Below, in pieces: positions 1 through 9,098 of a DNA stretch of 64,000 nt. The notes under the pieces were generated by a model that worked only from the letters and a program-made list of their open reading frames with translations, had not been told where the DNA came from and did not search any database. Made by a program: the position numbers and the translations under genes. This stretch comes from Spiro-02 sp034114085 (GTDB taxonomy: Bacteria > Spirochaetota > Spirochaetia > Sphaerochaetales > Sphaerochaetaceae), in NCBI GenBank assembly GCA_034114085.1, contig JAXEWB010000092.1, forward strand, positions 8,512-72,511, in the 5' to 3' direction. Each line of letters begins with the position of its first letter. Positions within the stretch are counted from its first letter, which is position 1.

Positions 1-1
1 A

Positions 2-394
2 ACACAAATAGTTCCCGAAATATCATTGCCCGCACCAGTGGAAGAACAGGTCGCCGTCGTAGAACACGAACCAGAGCCTGAGGTTCTGCGGCTCAACTGG
101 GATCTCTCCGCTTATGACTTCATCAACGAAGAACATCTTGCCGTCGGCGACAAGAGAACAATCGTTTTCGAGCCTCATGAACCTTTCGCTGGCAATATCT
201 GGGGCACTGACGTCTATACCGACGATTCCCAGATAGGTCTGGCCGCCGTTCACGCCGGAGTCATCAGCTTCGAAGCGGGAGGAGTCGCGACGTTTGAGGT
301 GATGGAAGGACAGAGCCATTTTGTCGGCTCCGAACGAAACGGTGTATACAGTTCCGAATATGACGAATGGCCCGCAGCGTTCAGATTCGTCTAG
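2..394 (+). CDS. LCCL-domain protein, 5'-truncated by the window edge
   Basis: The reading frame is open from the first bases of the window, so the true start lies upstream; the TTG at 26 is only the first start-like codon inside. The C-terminal ~90 residues read as an LCCL domain: a GTDVYTDDS block, then AAVHAGVI, GGVATFEV, and a VGSERNGVYSSEYDEWPAAFRF tail split over two motifs. LCCL domains are extracellular modules best known from animal and parasite proteins and also found in some bacteria; no enzymatic role is established for them. The segment before the domain is Pro/Glu/Val-rich, as in a linker. An equally long frame on the other strand lacks any family resemblance. The protein is probably exported, but the signal sequence would lie outside the window. 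Confidence 0.75.
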   Translation, partial: TQIVPEISLPAPVEEQVAVVEHEPEPEVLRLNWDLSAYDFINEEHLAVGDKRTIVFEPHEPFAGNIWGTDVYTDDSQIGLAAVHAGVISFEAGGVATFEVMEGQSHFVGSERNGVYSSEYDEWPAAFRFV

Positions 395-644
395 CAAGGG
401 TCAATCCCGCACCGGTCGAATCAGTCGTTTCCACGGAAGCCTTTTGGCGCCTTGTGCGGACAGAAGCTGCGATGTTTGATGTTGTCCACCGGCGAAAACA
501 GAACAACGGAACCATCCGACGCCTATCATACGGCAAGCGTCGGGTGAGTTGTATGCTTTGCCGACATTGCATGAACTCTGTGACCGTCTGATGGAGTTGC
601 TCGAAATCAGGTTGCGCACAAGGGCGACAGGGCTTTATCCCAAA

Positions 645-1220
645 TCATCCAACGAGAATCTTGATGGCAGTACATTTCCCACTATTGCAGGAGCTTTCTG
701 AAACACTGCAAGCGGCAATCCCCAAGACAACATTTTCCAGCGCTTCAAGTACAATTCTATCATTTGCCTTTGACAATGGTTCGCGCACTTCAATACTCCC
801 ATCCGCATTGACCTTTGTATACATAAACAGATTGATTGGTTGAAGAACCGGATGAGAAGTCCCCAGCGCATGATTGATATTATTGAAACAATTCGGATGG
901 TTTTCTCCGTTCTGATAAAAGAAATCGTACATCTCCGGCCTACAGCAGGGATGCAATAGATCATGTTCTTGTACATCATCATACAAAACCTTGAACATTG
1001 GTTTGTATTTATTAGAATAGATTATATCCCCTACATGCAACCTTAACGATTCATTGCAGTCAATCGTAACACCTGGTGATATAAATTCAGTTGAATCACC
1101 TTTCATTTCTGCAAAGAAATCAACGACCTGTCCTCCGTCAATATCGACTACTTCGATTTGCCTCCCCTTCGTAGCCTCAATTCTTATGCCGCCGCAAGGG
1201 GTGACGGTATATTCTTCCAT
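645..1220 (-). CDS. DUF1989 / urea carboxylase-associated family protein
   Basis: A 191-residue protein of the DUF1989 family, whose members often sit near urea carboxylase or amino-acid degradation genes; no reaction is firmly established. Family features visible are the IEVVDIDGGQVVDFFA block near the N-terminus, NESLRLHVGD, the DLLHPCCRPEMYDFF segment with adjacent cysteines, and NINHALG followed by PVLQPINLF. The ATG at 1220 is preferred over the in-frame ATG five codons upstream because GGAGG lies 8 nt before it. No urea carboxylase genes are next to it here. An inverted repeat, TTGACT at 1245-1250 and AGTCAA at 1263-1268, lies just upstream and could be an operator. Family assignment is good; function unknown. 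Confidence 0.8.
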   Translation of the reverse strand: MEEYTVTPCGGIRIEATKGRQIEVVDIDGGQVVDFFAEMKGDSTEFISPGVTIDCNESLRLHVGDIIYSNKYKPMFKVLYDDVQEHDLLHPCCRPEMYDFFYQNGENHPNCFNNINHALGTSHPVLQPINLFMYTKVNADGSIEVREPLSKANDRIVLEALENVVLGIAACSVSESSCNSGKCTAIKILVG

Positions 1221-1358
1221 TTCAACGTCCTCCATAAACTCAAATTGACTAAATGAAAATCAAGTCAATCAATGAAACCATAGATGAAAAAAATCGAAGA
1301 CTATACGGGCGATTCCGGAATGACGGGGTGAAGGAAAAGATACGAAAGAATCAGCCCC

Positions 1359-2324
1359 TTACCTATCCGCCACCATCAGGTTCTTGTCATCCGGCTTGCA
1401 GAACGGCTCGCGCCCCTCACAGGGGTTGGTATGGACGACGACATGCTTCGCATTGGAAAATTCCTGTTCGATCTTGTCATGCACCCGCTCCGCTATGGCA
1501 TGCGATGCGAACAGGGGCAGATAGCGGCAGCACCGGATCTCAACCTCCACGTAGAACCGCGCCCCGGTGATGCGGGTCTTGAGCAGGTCGATCGCTTTCA
1601 CGCCATCGACGGCAAGGATCCCCTCTTCCAGTTTCTTACAGATATCCGCGTCAACCGAAGCGTCCAGCAAGACATCGATGGCGGACTTGAAGATATCAAC
1701 GGCGACCTTGATGATCAGCAGGCAGATCACCAAAGAGGCGATCGGGTCAAGAATCGGCACGCCGAGCCGGGCACCGAGAATACCGATGAACGCACCCAAT
1801 GCGGAGAGGACATCGGACCGATGGTCCCACGCCGTAGCACGCAGGGAATTCGAGCCAGTCTTGCGGCTGACCCGAATCGTATACTGGTACAGGCATTCTT
1901 TGACCACCATGGTACCGAGCGCGACCAATAGGGGCAACAAAGTCGGAACGACGATGATTTCCGGATGAAGAATCTGCTTGATACCGTTGTAGCCAATCAT
2001 GCACCCCGTAGCGAAAATAGCCACTGCGAGAAAAATCGAGACAATGCATTCAATCTTGTCGTGACCATACTGGTGCCGGGTATCGGCCTGTTTGTCGGAA
2101 GCGGCGACACCACCGATCACGACGAAATTGCTGATGACGTCGCTAGAGGAATTTACTGCGTCGGAGATCATGGCGCTTGAATGCCCCACGATACCGGCGA
2201 TAAGTTTTACTACGGCTAACATAATGTTGCAGGCGGTGGATATCACAGCGGCCCTGAGGCTGCTGCGAGTCAAAGCTTTTTCCTGTTCCGCCCGTTGAAT
2301 ATCGAGATTTTCCATGTTATTCAT
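1359..2324 (-). CDS. Cation diffusion facilitator (CDF) family metal exporter
   Basis: A 321-residue inner-membrane protein of the CDF family, which exports divalent metal ions in exchange for protons. It has the usual layout of about six transmembrane segments (from about residue 25 to 205) and a cytoplasmic ferredoxin-like C-terminal domain. The metal-site pairs are N58xxxD62 in TM2 (DAVNSSSD) and D167xxxD171 in TM5 (WDHRSD). Zinc-type members have His in these positions, so the Asn/Asp set resembles manganese- or iron-type CDFs. The start at 2324 follows a strong GGGGGAGG ribosome site 6 nt away; in-frame codons further upstream would run through the hairpins after hisIE. It is downstream of the his operon and may be reached by read-through. 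Confidence 0.88.
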   Translation of the reverse strand: MNNMENLDIQRAEQEKALTRSSLRAAVISTACNIMLAVVKLIAGIVGHSSAMISDAVNSSSDVISNFVVIGGVAASDKQADTRHQYGHDKIECIVSIFLAVAIFATGCMIGYNGIKQILHPEIIVVPTLLPLLVALGTMVVKECLYQYTIRVSRKTGSNSLRATAWDHRSDVLSALGAFIGILGARLGVPILDPIASLVICLLIIKVAVDIFKSAIDVLLDASVDADICKKLEEGILAVDGVKAIDLLKTRITGARFYVEVEIRCCRYLPLFASHAIAERVHDKIEQEFSNAKHVVVHTNPCEGREPFCKPDDKNLMVADR

Positions 2325-2349
2325 CGCTAACCTCCCCCAAATACGGGAA

Positions 2350-2384
2350 AAGGACGGCAACGCCCGTGAGGGCATCCCGTCCTT
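2350..2384 (-). terminator. Stem-loop between hisIE and the CDF gene
   Basis: On the minus strand AAGGACGG pairs with CCGTCCTT (8 bp), enclosing a second GCCC/GGGC stem. Only a short T run follows (TTTTCCC), so this is either a second, weaker his terminator or a structure in the leader of the CDF gene. Confidence 0.45.
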
Positions 2385-2395
2385 CCAATCATCAA

Positions 2396-2416
2396 CAAAA
2401 TACCGCCGATGCGGTG
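2396..2416 (-). terminator. Putative terminator of the his operon
   Basis: Directly after the hisIE stop codon the minus strand carries ACCGC-ATCG-GCGGT followed by ATTTTG. The stem is 5 bp with a tetraloop and a short T run, a modest intrinsic terminator. Confidence 0.5.
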
Positions 2417-2438
2417 AATCTATCAAAAACAGCCTTCG

Positions 2439-3047
2439 TCAGCGACTATGGCGTCCTTTCAGGACATCGATCACCTCGCTGAACTGCACGTTTTTCTGTG
2501 CAAGCAATACCATGAAGTGGTACATGAGATCGGCGGCCTCGCCCAAGAATAGCGACTTGTTGTCGTCTTTACTCTCGATAATCAGCTCCACCGCCTCCTC
2601 ACCGACCTTCTGGGCGATCTTATTCAGACCGCGGCTGAACAGGTGGTTCGTATACGAACCTTCAACGGGATACTCACGGCGATCTTGGATGACCTCTTCA
2701 AGATAGAACAGGAATTCCGAGGAAGAAACCTCCGACGGATTGTTGTCCTCGTCAAAACAGGTATCCGCGCCGGTATGGCAGACAGGACCGGTAGGGATGG
2801 CCTTGACCAACAGGGTGTCGCCATCGCAGTCCTCAAGAATCTCACGAACCTGAAGATAGTTCCCGGAGGTTTCGCCCTTCGTCCAAAGCTTCTGCCGGGA
2901 ACGGGACCAAAACGTAACAAGCCCACGCTCCTTGGTGATATGCAACGCTTCCTCGTTCATATAACCCAGCATCAAGACCCTACGGGTCACTGCATCCTGC
3001 ACAATCGCGGGCACAAGACCATTTCCTTTGGCAAAATCAACTGGCAT
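2439..3047 (-). CDS. hisIE: Bifunctional phosphoribosyl-AMP cyclohydrolase / phosphoribosyl-ATP pyrophosphatase
   Basis: This protein carries out steps 2 and 3 of histidine synthesis in the cytoplasm. The HisI half (about residues 1-110) contains MLGYMNEEAL, TFWSRSRQKLWTKGETSGN and the cysteine-containing CHTGADTC zinc region. The HisE half (about 115-202) contains EEAVELI and EAADLMYHFMVLL, the MazG-like metal-binding helices. It is the last gene of the operon. The ATG at 3047 is chosen; a TTG at 3053 directly abutting the hisF stop codon is also possible, since GGAGGA lies 5 nt before the TTG and 11 nt before the ATG. Length (202 residues) is normal for the fused enzyme. Confidence 0.96.
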   Translation of the reverse strand: MPVDFAKGNGLVPAIVQDAVTRRVLMLGYMNEEALHITKERGLVTFWSRSRQKLWTKGETSGNYLQVREILEDCDGDTLLVKAIPTGPVCHTGADTCFDEDNNPSEVSSSEFLFYLEEVIQDRREYPVEGSYTNHLFSRGLNKIAQKVGEEAVELIIESKDDNKSLFLGEAADLMYHFMVLLAQKNVQFSEVIDVLKGRHSR

Positions 3048-3053
3048 AGACAA

Positions 3054-3851
3054 CTACTCCTCCGGTGTCTCCTGCGGAATGCGGACAGTTATACCATGTT
3101 TCCGCAAAAAAATCTTCAGCTCCGGTATATCAATCTGATGAAAATGAAAAATTGAAGCCGCCAACGCCGCGTCAGCCCCCCCATTTTCAAAAACATCAAT
3201 AAAATGATCCATCGTTCCAGCCCCACCGCTGGCTATAATGGGAATATCAACACTATCACCGATACGGCGGGTCAAGTCAACAGCAAATCCGTTTTTTGTA
3301 CCGTCATGATCCATGGAAGTGACCAACAGCTCCCCCGCACCCAAGGAAGCCACCTTGCGCGCCCATGAGAGTACTTCTATCCCGGTAGGAATCCGCCCGC
3401 CATGGACATAGACCTCCCAACCCTCTTTTCCATCAGTGTCAAAAGCAGGGTTGCGGCGGGCGTCAATCGCACATACCACACACTGTGAGCCGAACTGCAA
3501 TGCGATATCGCTGATGATGGAGGGGTTTTTCACAGCTTCACTGTTGATTGAAATCTTGTCGGCCCCCGCTTCAAGCAAACGGCCGACATCGGCGACGGTC
3601 CTGATCCCCCCGCCGACGGTGAACGGTATGTCGATCCTGCCAGAAATCCGGCGCACCAAGTCACAGAACGTGCCGCGATTCTCAACGGTAGCGGTAATGT
3701 CGAGGAAGGTCAGCTCGTCAGCCCCCTGTTGCGCATAGAAAGCGGCAAGCTCCACTGCATCGCCGGCATCCCGCAGATTTACGAAATTGATCCCCTTCAC
3801 AGTACGTCCGTCACGGACGTCAAGACAGGGAATGATACGTTTGGCAAGCAT
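3054..3851 (-). CDS. hisF: Imidazole glycerol phosphate synthase cyclase subunit HisF
   Basis: HisF is the TIM-barrel cyclase that uses ammonia from HisH to turn PRFAR into IGP and AICAR. The N-terminus RIIPCLDVRDGRTVKG carries the first catalytic Asp and CAIDARR the second; phosphate loops GGGIR and ASGGAG are present. At 265 residues it is close to the usual ~255. Its ATG overlaps the hisA stop codon by one base (TGATG), so translation is probably coupled. Confidence 0.97.
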   Translation of the reverse strand: MLAKRIIPCLDVRDGRTVKGINFVNLRDAGDAVELAAFYAQQGADELTFLDITATVENRGTFCDLVRRISGRIDIPFTVGGGIRTVADVGRLLEAGADKISINSEAVKNPSIISDIALQFGSQCVVCAIDARRNPAFDTDGKEGWEVYVHGGRIPTGIEVLSWARKVASLGAGELLVTSMDHDGTKNGFAVDLTRRIGDSVDIPIIASGGAGTMDHFIDVFENGGADAALAASIFHFHQIDIPELKIFLRKHGITVRIPQETPEE

Positions 3852-4612
3852 CAGGCACCCTCCTCCGGGCAGCCGCCAGAAGCATTGTCTATGGAAACAA
3901 GCGCATCCAGCGTAATCCGACGTTCATAAATAGCTTTTCCGACGATCGCCCCTGTCAGACCCGCCTTTCGTAACGAAAGAAGGTCCTCGACCGAAGAAAC
4001 ACCGCCGCTGGCGATCAGCTCCATCGGCAATCCCTCTGCGGACATGGTGGCGATTAACCGCCGGTACAGTTCCAAAGAAGGGCCTCCCAGCATCCCGTCG
4101 CAGGCGATGTCAGTACATATCACCCGGCGCAAACCGGCGCGAAGATACCGTGCGATAAATTCCCCTACCTCCAGATCAGTCTTTTCAGTCCATCCAACGG
4201 TAGAGATCCGTCCATCCCGACAGTCCGCGCCGAGAATCAACCTGTCGGCGCCCCAACGCTCCAGCCAGCCGAACACCATATCCGGCTGACGGGCGGCGAC
4301 GCTGCCGCAAGTCACCTGCGATGCCCCGCAATCGAACACCCGGAGCAAATCCTCATCGCTTTTGACTCCTCCGCCGAAATCTACAACAAGCCTCGTACCG
4401 GAAGCGATTCGTTCCAATACAGCGGTATTCACCACATGGCCACTCCTGGCGCCATCCAAATCCACGAGATGCAGACGGGACAGCCCGGCATCCTCATATC
4501 GTCTGGCGACATTCAATGGATCAGTGTCGTATACCTTCTTTTGATCATACGCGCCTTGGGACAAACGAACGCAACAACCGTCGATGATATCTATGGCCGG
4601 AATAATTTCCAT
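3851..4612 (-). CDS. hisA: ProFAR isomerase HisA
   Basis: HisA isomerises ProFAR to PRFAR, the step before HisHF. The protein opens with MEIIPAIDIIDGCCVRLSQG, which has the catalytic Asp, and contains HLVDLDGA, the phosphate loop DFGGGVK, LILGADCRDG and IASGGV. The start at 4612 has AAGGAGGG 7 nt upstream; the frame extends 40 codons further but that part has no similarity to the family. It overlaps hisF by one base. It lies 166 nt downstream of hisH, the largest gap inside the operon. Confidence 0.97.
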   Translation of the reverse strand: MEIIPAIDIIDGCCVRLSQGAYDQKKVYDTDPLNVARRYEDAGLSRLHLVDLDGARSGHVVNTAVLERIASGTRLVVDFGGGVKSDEDLLRVFDCGASQVTCGSVAARQPDMVFGWLERWGADRLILGADCRDGRISTVGWTEKTDLEVGEFIARYLRAGLRRVICTDIACDGMLGGPSLELYRRLIATMSAEGLPMELIASGGVSSVEDLLSLRKAGLTGAIVGKAIYERRITLDALVSIDNASGGCPEEGA

Positions 4613-4778
4613 CGCTAGCCCTCCTTCTCGGAAACGGATTCGCTCCTCGTCTTTTTCATACCCATGAATCAAATTGACGACTGTCCACAGCGTCAGAACT
4701 TCACACAATACGGGATTACGCCCTTTCCACATGCGTGAAACCAGCTGCTATCAGGAAAACGTCATCATCCCCGACAAT

Positions 4779-5366
4779 CTACAACGCCAAAAAATTACGG
4801 AGTATGCGTTCCCCCACCGCACCGCTTTTCTCAGGATGAAACTGAACCCCCCGGAAATTGTCCTTGCGAAGCGCGCAGCTGAACGTCAGGCCGGCATATT
4901 TACAGGTCGCGAGCGTCCCCCCGCAAAGCGGCGCATAATAGCTGTGGACGAAATAGACATAGCTTTCCGGCGCGATTCCCGCGAACAGCGGATCATCGGA
5001 ACAGAAAATCGTATTCCATCCCATATGAGGAATCTTGCAACCGGTTCCATCGGGAAAACGCAGTACAGTCGTATCGAACATGCCGAGGCCTCCGGTGTCA
5101 TGCTCCTCGCTGAAGGAACACATGAGCTGCATGCCGAGACAGATGCCGAGGAACGGCTGGGTCAAGCCGGACAGCACTGTATCCAGCCCCTTTTCCCGAA
5201 GATACGCCATCGCCGTGGAAGCCTCCCCTACGCCAGGGAAAACCACCCTGTCGGCACCGCGGAGAACGGATGGGTCGTCAGTGACTTCGGCGTTCACCCC
5301 CAGCCGTCCCAAAGCGCACAGCACGGACCGGATATTTCCGGCGTTGTACTTGACGACGGCGACCAT
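4779..5366 (-). CDS. hisH: Imidazole glycerol phosphate synthase glutaminase subunit HisH
   Basis: HisH is a class I glutamine amidotransferase that releases ammonia and channels it into HisF. The nucleophile is C76 in GICLGMQLM, and the His/Glu pair is H177 and E179 in FHPEKSG. The N-terminus VAVVKYNAGNIRSV is typical. The ATG follows the hisB stop codon without a gap. Length (195 residues) is normal. Confidence 0.97.
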   Translation of the reverse strand: MVAVVKYNAGNIRSVLCALGRLGVNAEVTDDPSVLRGADRVVFPGVGEASTAMAYLREKGLDTVLSGLTQPFLGICLGMQLMCSFSEEHDTGGLGMFDTTVLRFPDGTGCKIPHMGWNTIFCSDDPLFAGIAPESYVYFVHSYYAPLCGGTLATCKYAGLTFSCALRKDNFRGVQFHPEKSGAVGERILRNFLAL

Positions 5367-6530
5367 CTACAGCACTCCTTTCGTCGAGGGCAGCGCATTG
5401 GACCAAGGATACCGGCGGACGGCCTGCCTGATAGCGCGGGCGAACGCCTTGAACAGCGCCTCGGCCTGATGATGGGTATTTCCATCAGTAACCCGCATGT
5501 TGAGGTTACATCTCGCTTCATCGCAGAAAGACTTGAAGAAGTGGATGAACATTTCCGTAGGGAACGTCCCTACCGACTGCCGGGAGAACTCCACATCCCA
5601 GGCAAAGTACGGACGGCCTGAGAAATCTATGGCGACCTGGGCGAGGACATCGTCCATCGGCAGGACTTCATAGCCATACCGGCTGATACCCCGCTTGTCG
5701 CCCAACGCCTGCAAGAAGGCCTGTCCCAGCACGATGCCGATATCTTCAACGGTATGATGTTCATCCACTTGAAGGTCTCCGTTCGCATGGAGGTCGGCGT
5801 CTATTCCGCTGTGACGCACAAGCTGCGCAAGCATATGGTCGAAAAACGGAATGCCCGTCGCGACGCACCCCTTGCCGGAACCGTCGAGATTAAGGTTCAG
5901 GGAAATGTCGGTTTCAGCGGTCTTGCGAAGTACCCGGACCCGGCGTTCCAACTTGACGGACTTTCCGCCCAAGATGAAAGCGGCAATTTCCTGCCAAGAA
6001 TCGGACACCAGGACGCAGACCTCCGCCAGCCCCATTTCACCAGCCATGCCTTGCTTCAGTTCCTCGGAACGCGAAGGATCAGCGAACCAGATGGCCTTGC
6101 ATCCGATGTTTTTCGCCAACTGGACGTCGGTAAGCCGGTCGCCGATCATCAACGAATGCTCCAAATCATAGCTTCCATTGAAATATTCATCCAGCATGCC
6201 GATTCCAGGCTTTCGTCCGGGGCAATTGTCCTCTGGCAGCGAAAAGTCGACATGCTGGGCGTCGAACGTAATCCGTTCACCGGCGAGCGTCTCAATGATT
6301 CGTTCATGAACGGGCCAGAAAGCTTCAAAGGGGAAGCTCGGAGTGCCGACGCCATCCTGATTGCTCACCACGGCGAAGTAATAGTTGGACTCCTCCCGCA
6401 ACTTGCGCAGCGCATTGAACACACCGGGAATCCATTGTATTTTCTCAAAGCTATCAATCTGATCCTCTACGACGAGTATCCCGTCCCTGTCCAGAAACAG
6501 AACCGGCTTGTACATGTGGGGCTGCGCCAT
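5367..6530 (-). CDS. hisB: Bifunctional histidinol-phosphatase / imidazoleglycerol-phosphate dehydratase
   Basis: A fused enzyme for two non-consecutive steps of the pathway. The N-terminal HAD-type phosphatase (about residues 1-180) has the DxD nucleophile in FLDRDG, SNQDG as the second motif and IGDRLTDVQLA as the Asp motif. The dehydratase (about 195-387) has HHTVEDIGIVLGQA and HHQAEALFKAFARA, the repeated His/Glu metal sites. This arrangement is like the enterobacterial HisB. The start follows GGAGAG; hisC ends 128 nt upstream, and the gap contains only a small ATGCT/AGCAT hairpin. Confidence 0.96.
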   Translation of the reverse strand: MAQPHMYKPVLFLDRDGILVVEDQIDSFEKIQWIPGVFNALRKLREESNYYFAVVSNQDGVGTPSFPFEAFWPVHERIIETLAGERITFDAQHVDFSLPEDNCPGRKPGIGMLDEYFNGSYDLEHSLMIGDRLTDVQLAKNIGCKAIWFADPSRSEELKQGMAGEMGLAEVCVLVSDSWQEIAAFILGGKSVKLERRVRVLRKTAETDISLNLNLDGSGKGCVATGIPFFDHMLAQLVRHSGIDADLHANGDLQVDEHHTVEDIGIVLGQAFLQALGDKRGISRYGYEVLPMDDVLAQVAIDFSGRPYFAWDVEFSRQSVGTFPTEMFIHFFKSFCDEARCNLNMRVTDGNTHHQAEALFKAFARAIRQAVRRYPWSNALPSTKGVL

Positions 6531-6658
6531 ATCGTTACTCTCCTCTCCTCGTTATCTTGCGGGACATCAAACCAATCGACGATTCTTTCTCCCAGCCGCT
6601 GACGGTCATCAAAATGCTATGCAAGCATCTTACTGGAAAACCATATCCCCGGACAATC

Positions 6659-7750
6659 TCATCCACGGCCATATTCTTCCAAAGCCTCGACAAGACGACG
6701 GTTTTCCACATCGCTACCGACCGTGATACGGACGCACCCCTCGCAATTCAGCTCCCGGCTTCTATTTCGGATGATGATTCCCTGCGACCGCAACCACTGG
6801 CATAGACAATCGGGATCCGCTATCTTCACCAGCAGGAAATTCGCGTCACTGGGGAAAACCTTCTTGATGGCAGGTAACGTTCTCAACTTGTCAGCCAATG
6901 CGTTTCTGGCCTCCACGATCTTCCGGGAAGCTTCCTTGACCTCCGAAGCATGTTCCAACGCTCTCACGGCCAGTTCCTGCGATGGACCTCCGAGGTTGTA
7001 GGGATACTTGGTATTGACCATGGTCTGAACAATCGCCTCGCACGCCACCGCGATACCGACACGAGCGTTCGCGAGCGCCCAGCTTTTGGAAAGAGTCCGC
7101 ATGACGACAAGACGGGGATAGCGTTGCAGCAGTGTCGCCGCCGAAGGATACGGGGAAAAATCGAAATAGGCTTCATCGACCACGGTGATGCCGTCGAACA
7201 TGGCGCAAATCCGCTCAATCTGATCTATCGGAAACGCATTGCCGGTAGGATTGTTAGGCGAACAGACAAACAGCAGCTTGCACCGCCCCCCCCTGGATGT
7301 CCTATTCTCATTTTCCATTGCCAACGCAGCTTCCAGCGCAGGAAAGTCAAACTGAAACCCTCGTGTCAACGGGCAGGTCAGCACAGCCGCGTCGTTGATG
7401 TCGGCGAATACCCGGTACGCCCCGTAGGTCGGAGGCAGCAGCATTACGGAATCTTTTCCGGGAATACAGAAAATACGCATCAACAGGTCGATGATTTCAT
7501 CGCTGCCGTTGCCGATCACCAGATTGGCGGCGGGAAGTCCCAACGCCCGTTCGACGCTCTCCCGCACGTGGGTCGCAAGGGGATCCGGATATCGGTTGCG
7601 TCCTTGACTGCCAACGAAGTCCCGCCAGTTTTCGTTGGCGTCCAGATAGACTTCCGCAACACCCTTGAAATCGTTGCGGGCGCAGCTGTACGGAATCAAC
7701 GAAGCGATGTTCGGCCTAAGCAAATCTTGTATTTCTTCACAACCCGTCAT
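6659..7750 (-). CDS. hisC: Histidinol-phosphate aminotransferase
   Basis: A PLP-dependent fold-type I aminotransferase converting imidazole-acetol phosphate to histidinol phosphate. The PLP lysine lies in RTLSKSWALANARVG; LDANENW, the CSPNNPTGN asparagine motif, the VVDEAYFDF aspartate motif and the C-terminal RNRSRE/VRITVG arginine region are all present. The ATG overlaps the hisD stop codon by 4 nt (ATGA), so translation is coupled. Length (363 residues) is normal. Confidence 0.97.
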   Translation of the reverse strand: MTGCEEIQDLLRPNIASLIPYSCARNDFKGVAEVYLDANENWRDFVGSQGRNRYPDPLATHVRESVERALGLPAANLVIGNGSDEIIDLLMRIFCIPGKDSVMLLPPTYGAYRVFADINDAAVLTCPLTRGFQFDFPALEAALAMENENRTSRGGRCKLLFVCSPNNPTGNAFPIDQIERICAMFDGITVVDEAYFDFSPYPSAATLLQRYPRLVVMRTLSKSWALANARVGIAVACEAIVQTMVNTKYPYNLGGPSQELAVRALEHASEVKEASRKIVEARNALADKLRTLPAIKKVFPSDANFLLVKIADPDCLCQWLRSQGIIIRNRSRELNCEGCVRITVGSDVENRRLVEALEEYGRG

Positions 7751-9087
7751 AACGTTCCTCCAATATCGGCGCGGAGTTTCCCTGCGTCGCCAAGACGTAT
7801 CGATACGGCGTTCGCATGTGCCGCAAGATGCTCAGCCGTCGCCATTGCCTGAACCGTAGGGCCGAGCCGTCGCAATCCATCGGCGGACAGTTTTTGAACG
7901 GTAATCTTCTTGATGAAGCTATCCACGCTCACGCCGCTGGTCGAATGCGCCCAACCGCTTGTCGGCAAAGTGTGGTTCGTGCCGGAAGCGTAGTCTCCGG
8001 CCGACTCCGGCGACCAAGGGCCGAGGAAAATGGAACCGGCGTTCACCACCGAGCGTTCGAGTGCCTCTGGTTCGGCGGTACTGATAATCAGGTGTTCCGG
8101 CGCATACTGGTTCACCACTTCCACGACCCGTTCCATCCGCTCACAGATGATCGCCCGGCTATGGGACAACGACGGCAGGAGATATTCATGCCGTCCCAGG
8201 TAGTCAATCTGTCGCGCAAGCTGTTTTTCAACCTCGTCGGCGATTCGCATTCCTTCGATCCGCGGGGCATGGATAATGAGCATCGCCTGGCTGTCCTTGC
8301 CATGTTCAGCCTGGCTGAGCAGGTCGCTGGCGACAAACGCCGGCTCGCTGGAGGAATCAGCTACGACCATGACTTCCGATGGCCCGGCGGGCATGTCGAT
8401 GGAACAGAGGTTGACGCTCACCCGCTGCTTTGCACAGGTCACATAGCGGTTGCCCGGTCCGAAAATCTTATCGACCTTGGGTACGCTCTCCGTACCGAGC
8501 GCCATGGCCGCTATCGCTTGCGCCCCACCGATTTTGTATACCGTATCGACACCACCGATCTTCGCCGCATAGAGGATCGCCGGATGCACGGAACCGTCTC
8601 CGGATGGCGGCGTACAGAGGACTATCCGCGGACACCCCGCGACACGGGCGGGAATGGAAAGCATCAGCACGGTCGAGAACAACGGAGCGGTACCTCCAGG
8701 GACATACAGTCCGACCCGCTGAATCGGCACGATTTTCCGCCAGCATTCCACACCAGGTGACGTCTCCACCCGCTCTCCTTGGGGCAGCTGGGAGGCATGG
8801 AACGCCTTAATGTTGTCCGCCGCAACCCGGATCGCCTGTTTCAAAGTTTCAGGAACAAGACGTTCGGCCTCTTCGAATTCCGCGGACGAAACATTCAGGG
8901 AAGAAAGTTCCACACCATCGAATTTCAATGCGAACCGGTACAAAGCGGAATCCCGTTCTATACGGACGGTGTCTATCACATCAGAAACAGTCCGTTGGAT
9001 TTCCTGCGAATCGTCAGAAGGACGTACCAGCAGGGACGGAAGTTCCTCATCGGTCGGCTCACAAGCCCGTTGTAATAAATCAGCCAT
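7747..9087 (-). CDS. hisD: Histidinol dehydrogenase
   Basis: A zinc enzyme that oxidises histidinol to histidine in two NAD-dependent steps, the end of the pathway. Visible motifs include GLYVPGGTAPLFSTVLM, IGGAQAIAAMA, IFGPGNRYVTCAKQRV, DMPAGPSEVMVVAD, the AEHGKDS zinc-ligand region and GTNHTLPTSGWA near the C-terminus. It starts 12 nt after hisG behind AGGGGAATGGAAC. Length (446 residues) is slightly above the usual ~430. Confidence 0.97.
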   Translation of the reverse strand: MADLLQRACEPTDEELPSLLVRPSDDSQEIQRTVSDVIDTVRIERDSALYRFALKFDGVELSSLNVSSAEFEEAERLVPETLKQAIRVAADNIKAFHASQLPQGERVETSPGVECWRKIVPIQRVGLYVPGGTAPLFSTVLMLSIPARVAGCPRIVLCTPPSGDGSVHPAILYAAKIGGVDTVYKIGGAQAIAAMALGTESVPKVDKIFGPGNRYVTCAKQRVSVNLCSIDMPAGPSEVMVVADSSSEPAFVASDLLSQAEHGKDSQAMLIIHAPRIEGMRIADEVEKQLARQIDYLGRHEYLLPSLSHSRAIICERMERVVEVVNQYAPEHLIISTAEPEALERSVVNAGSIFLGPWSPESAGDYASGTNHTLPTSGWAHSTSGVSVDSFIKKITVQKLSADGLRRLGPTVQAMATAEHLAAHANAVSIRLGDAGKLRADIGGTL

Positions 9088-9098
9088 GTTCCATTCCC

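Noticed and set aside
23..397. A 124-codon minus-strand frame opposite the LCCL gene
   Set aside because: The plus-strand frame has clear LCCL motifs and is open beyond the window; the opposite frame has none.
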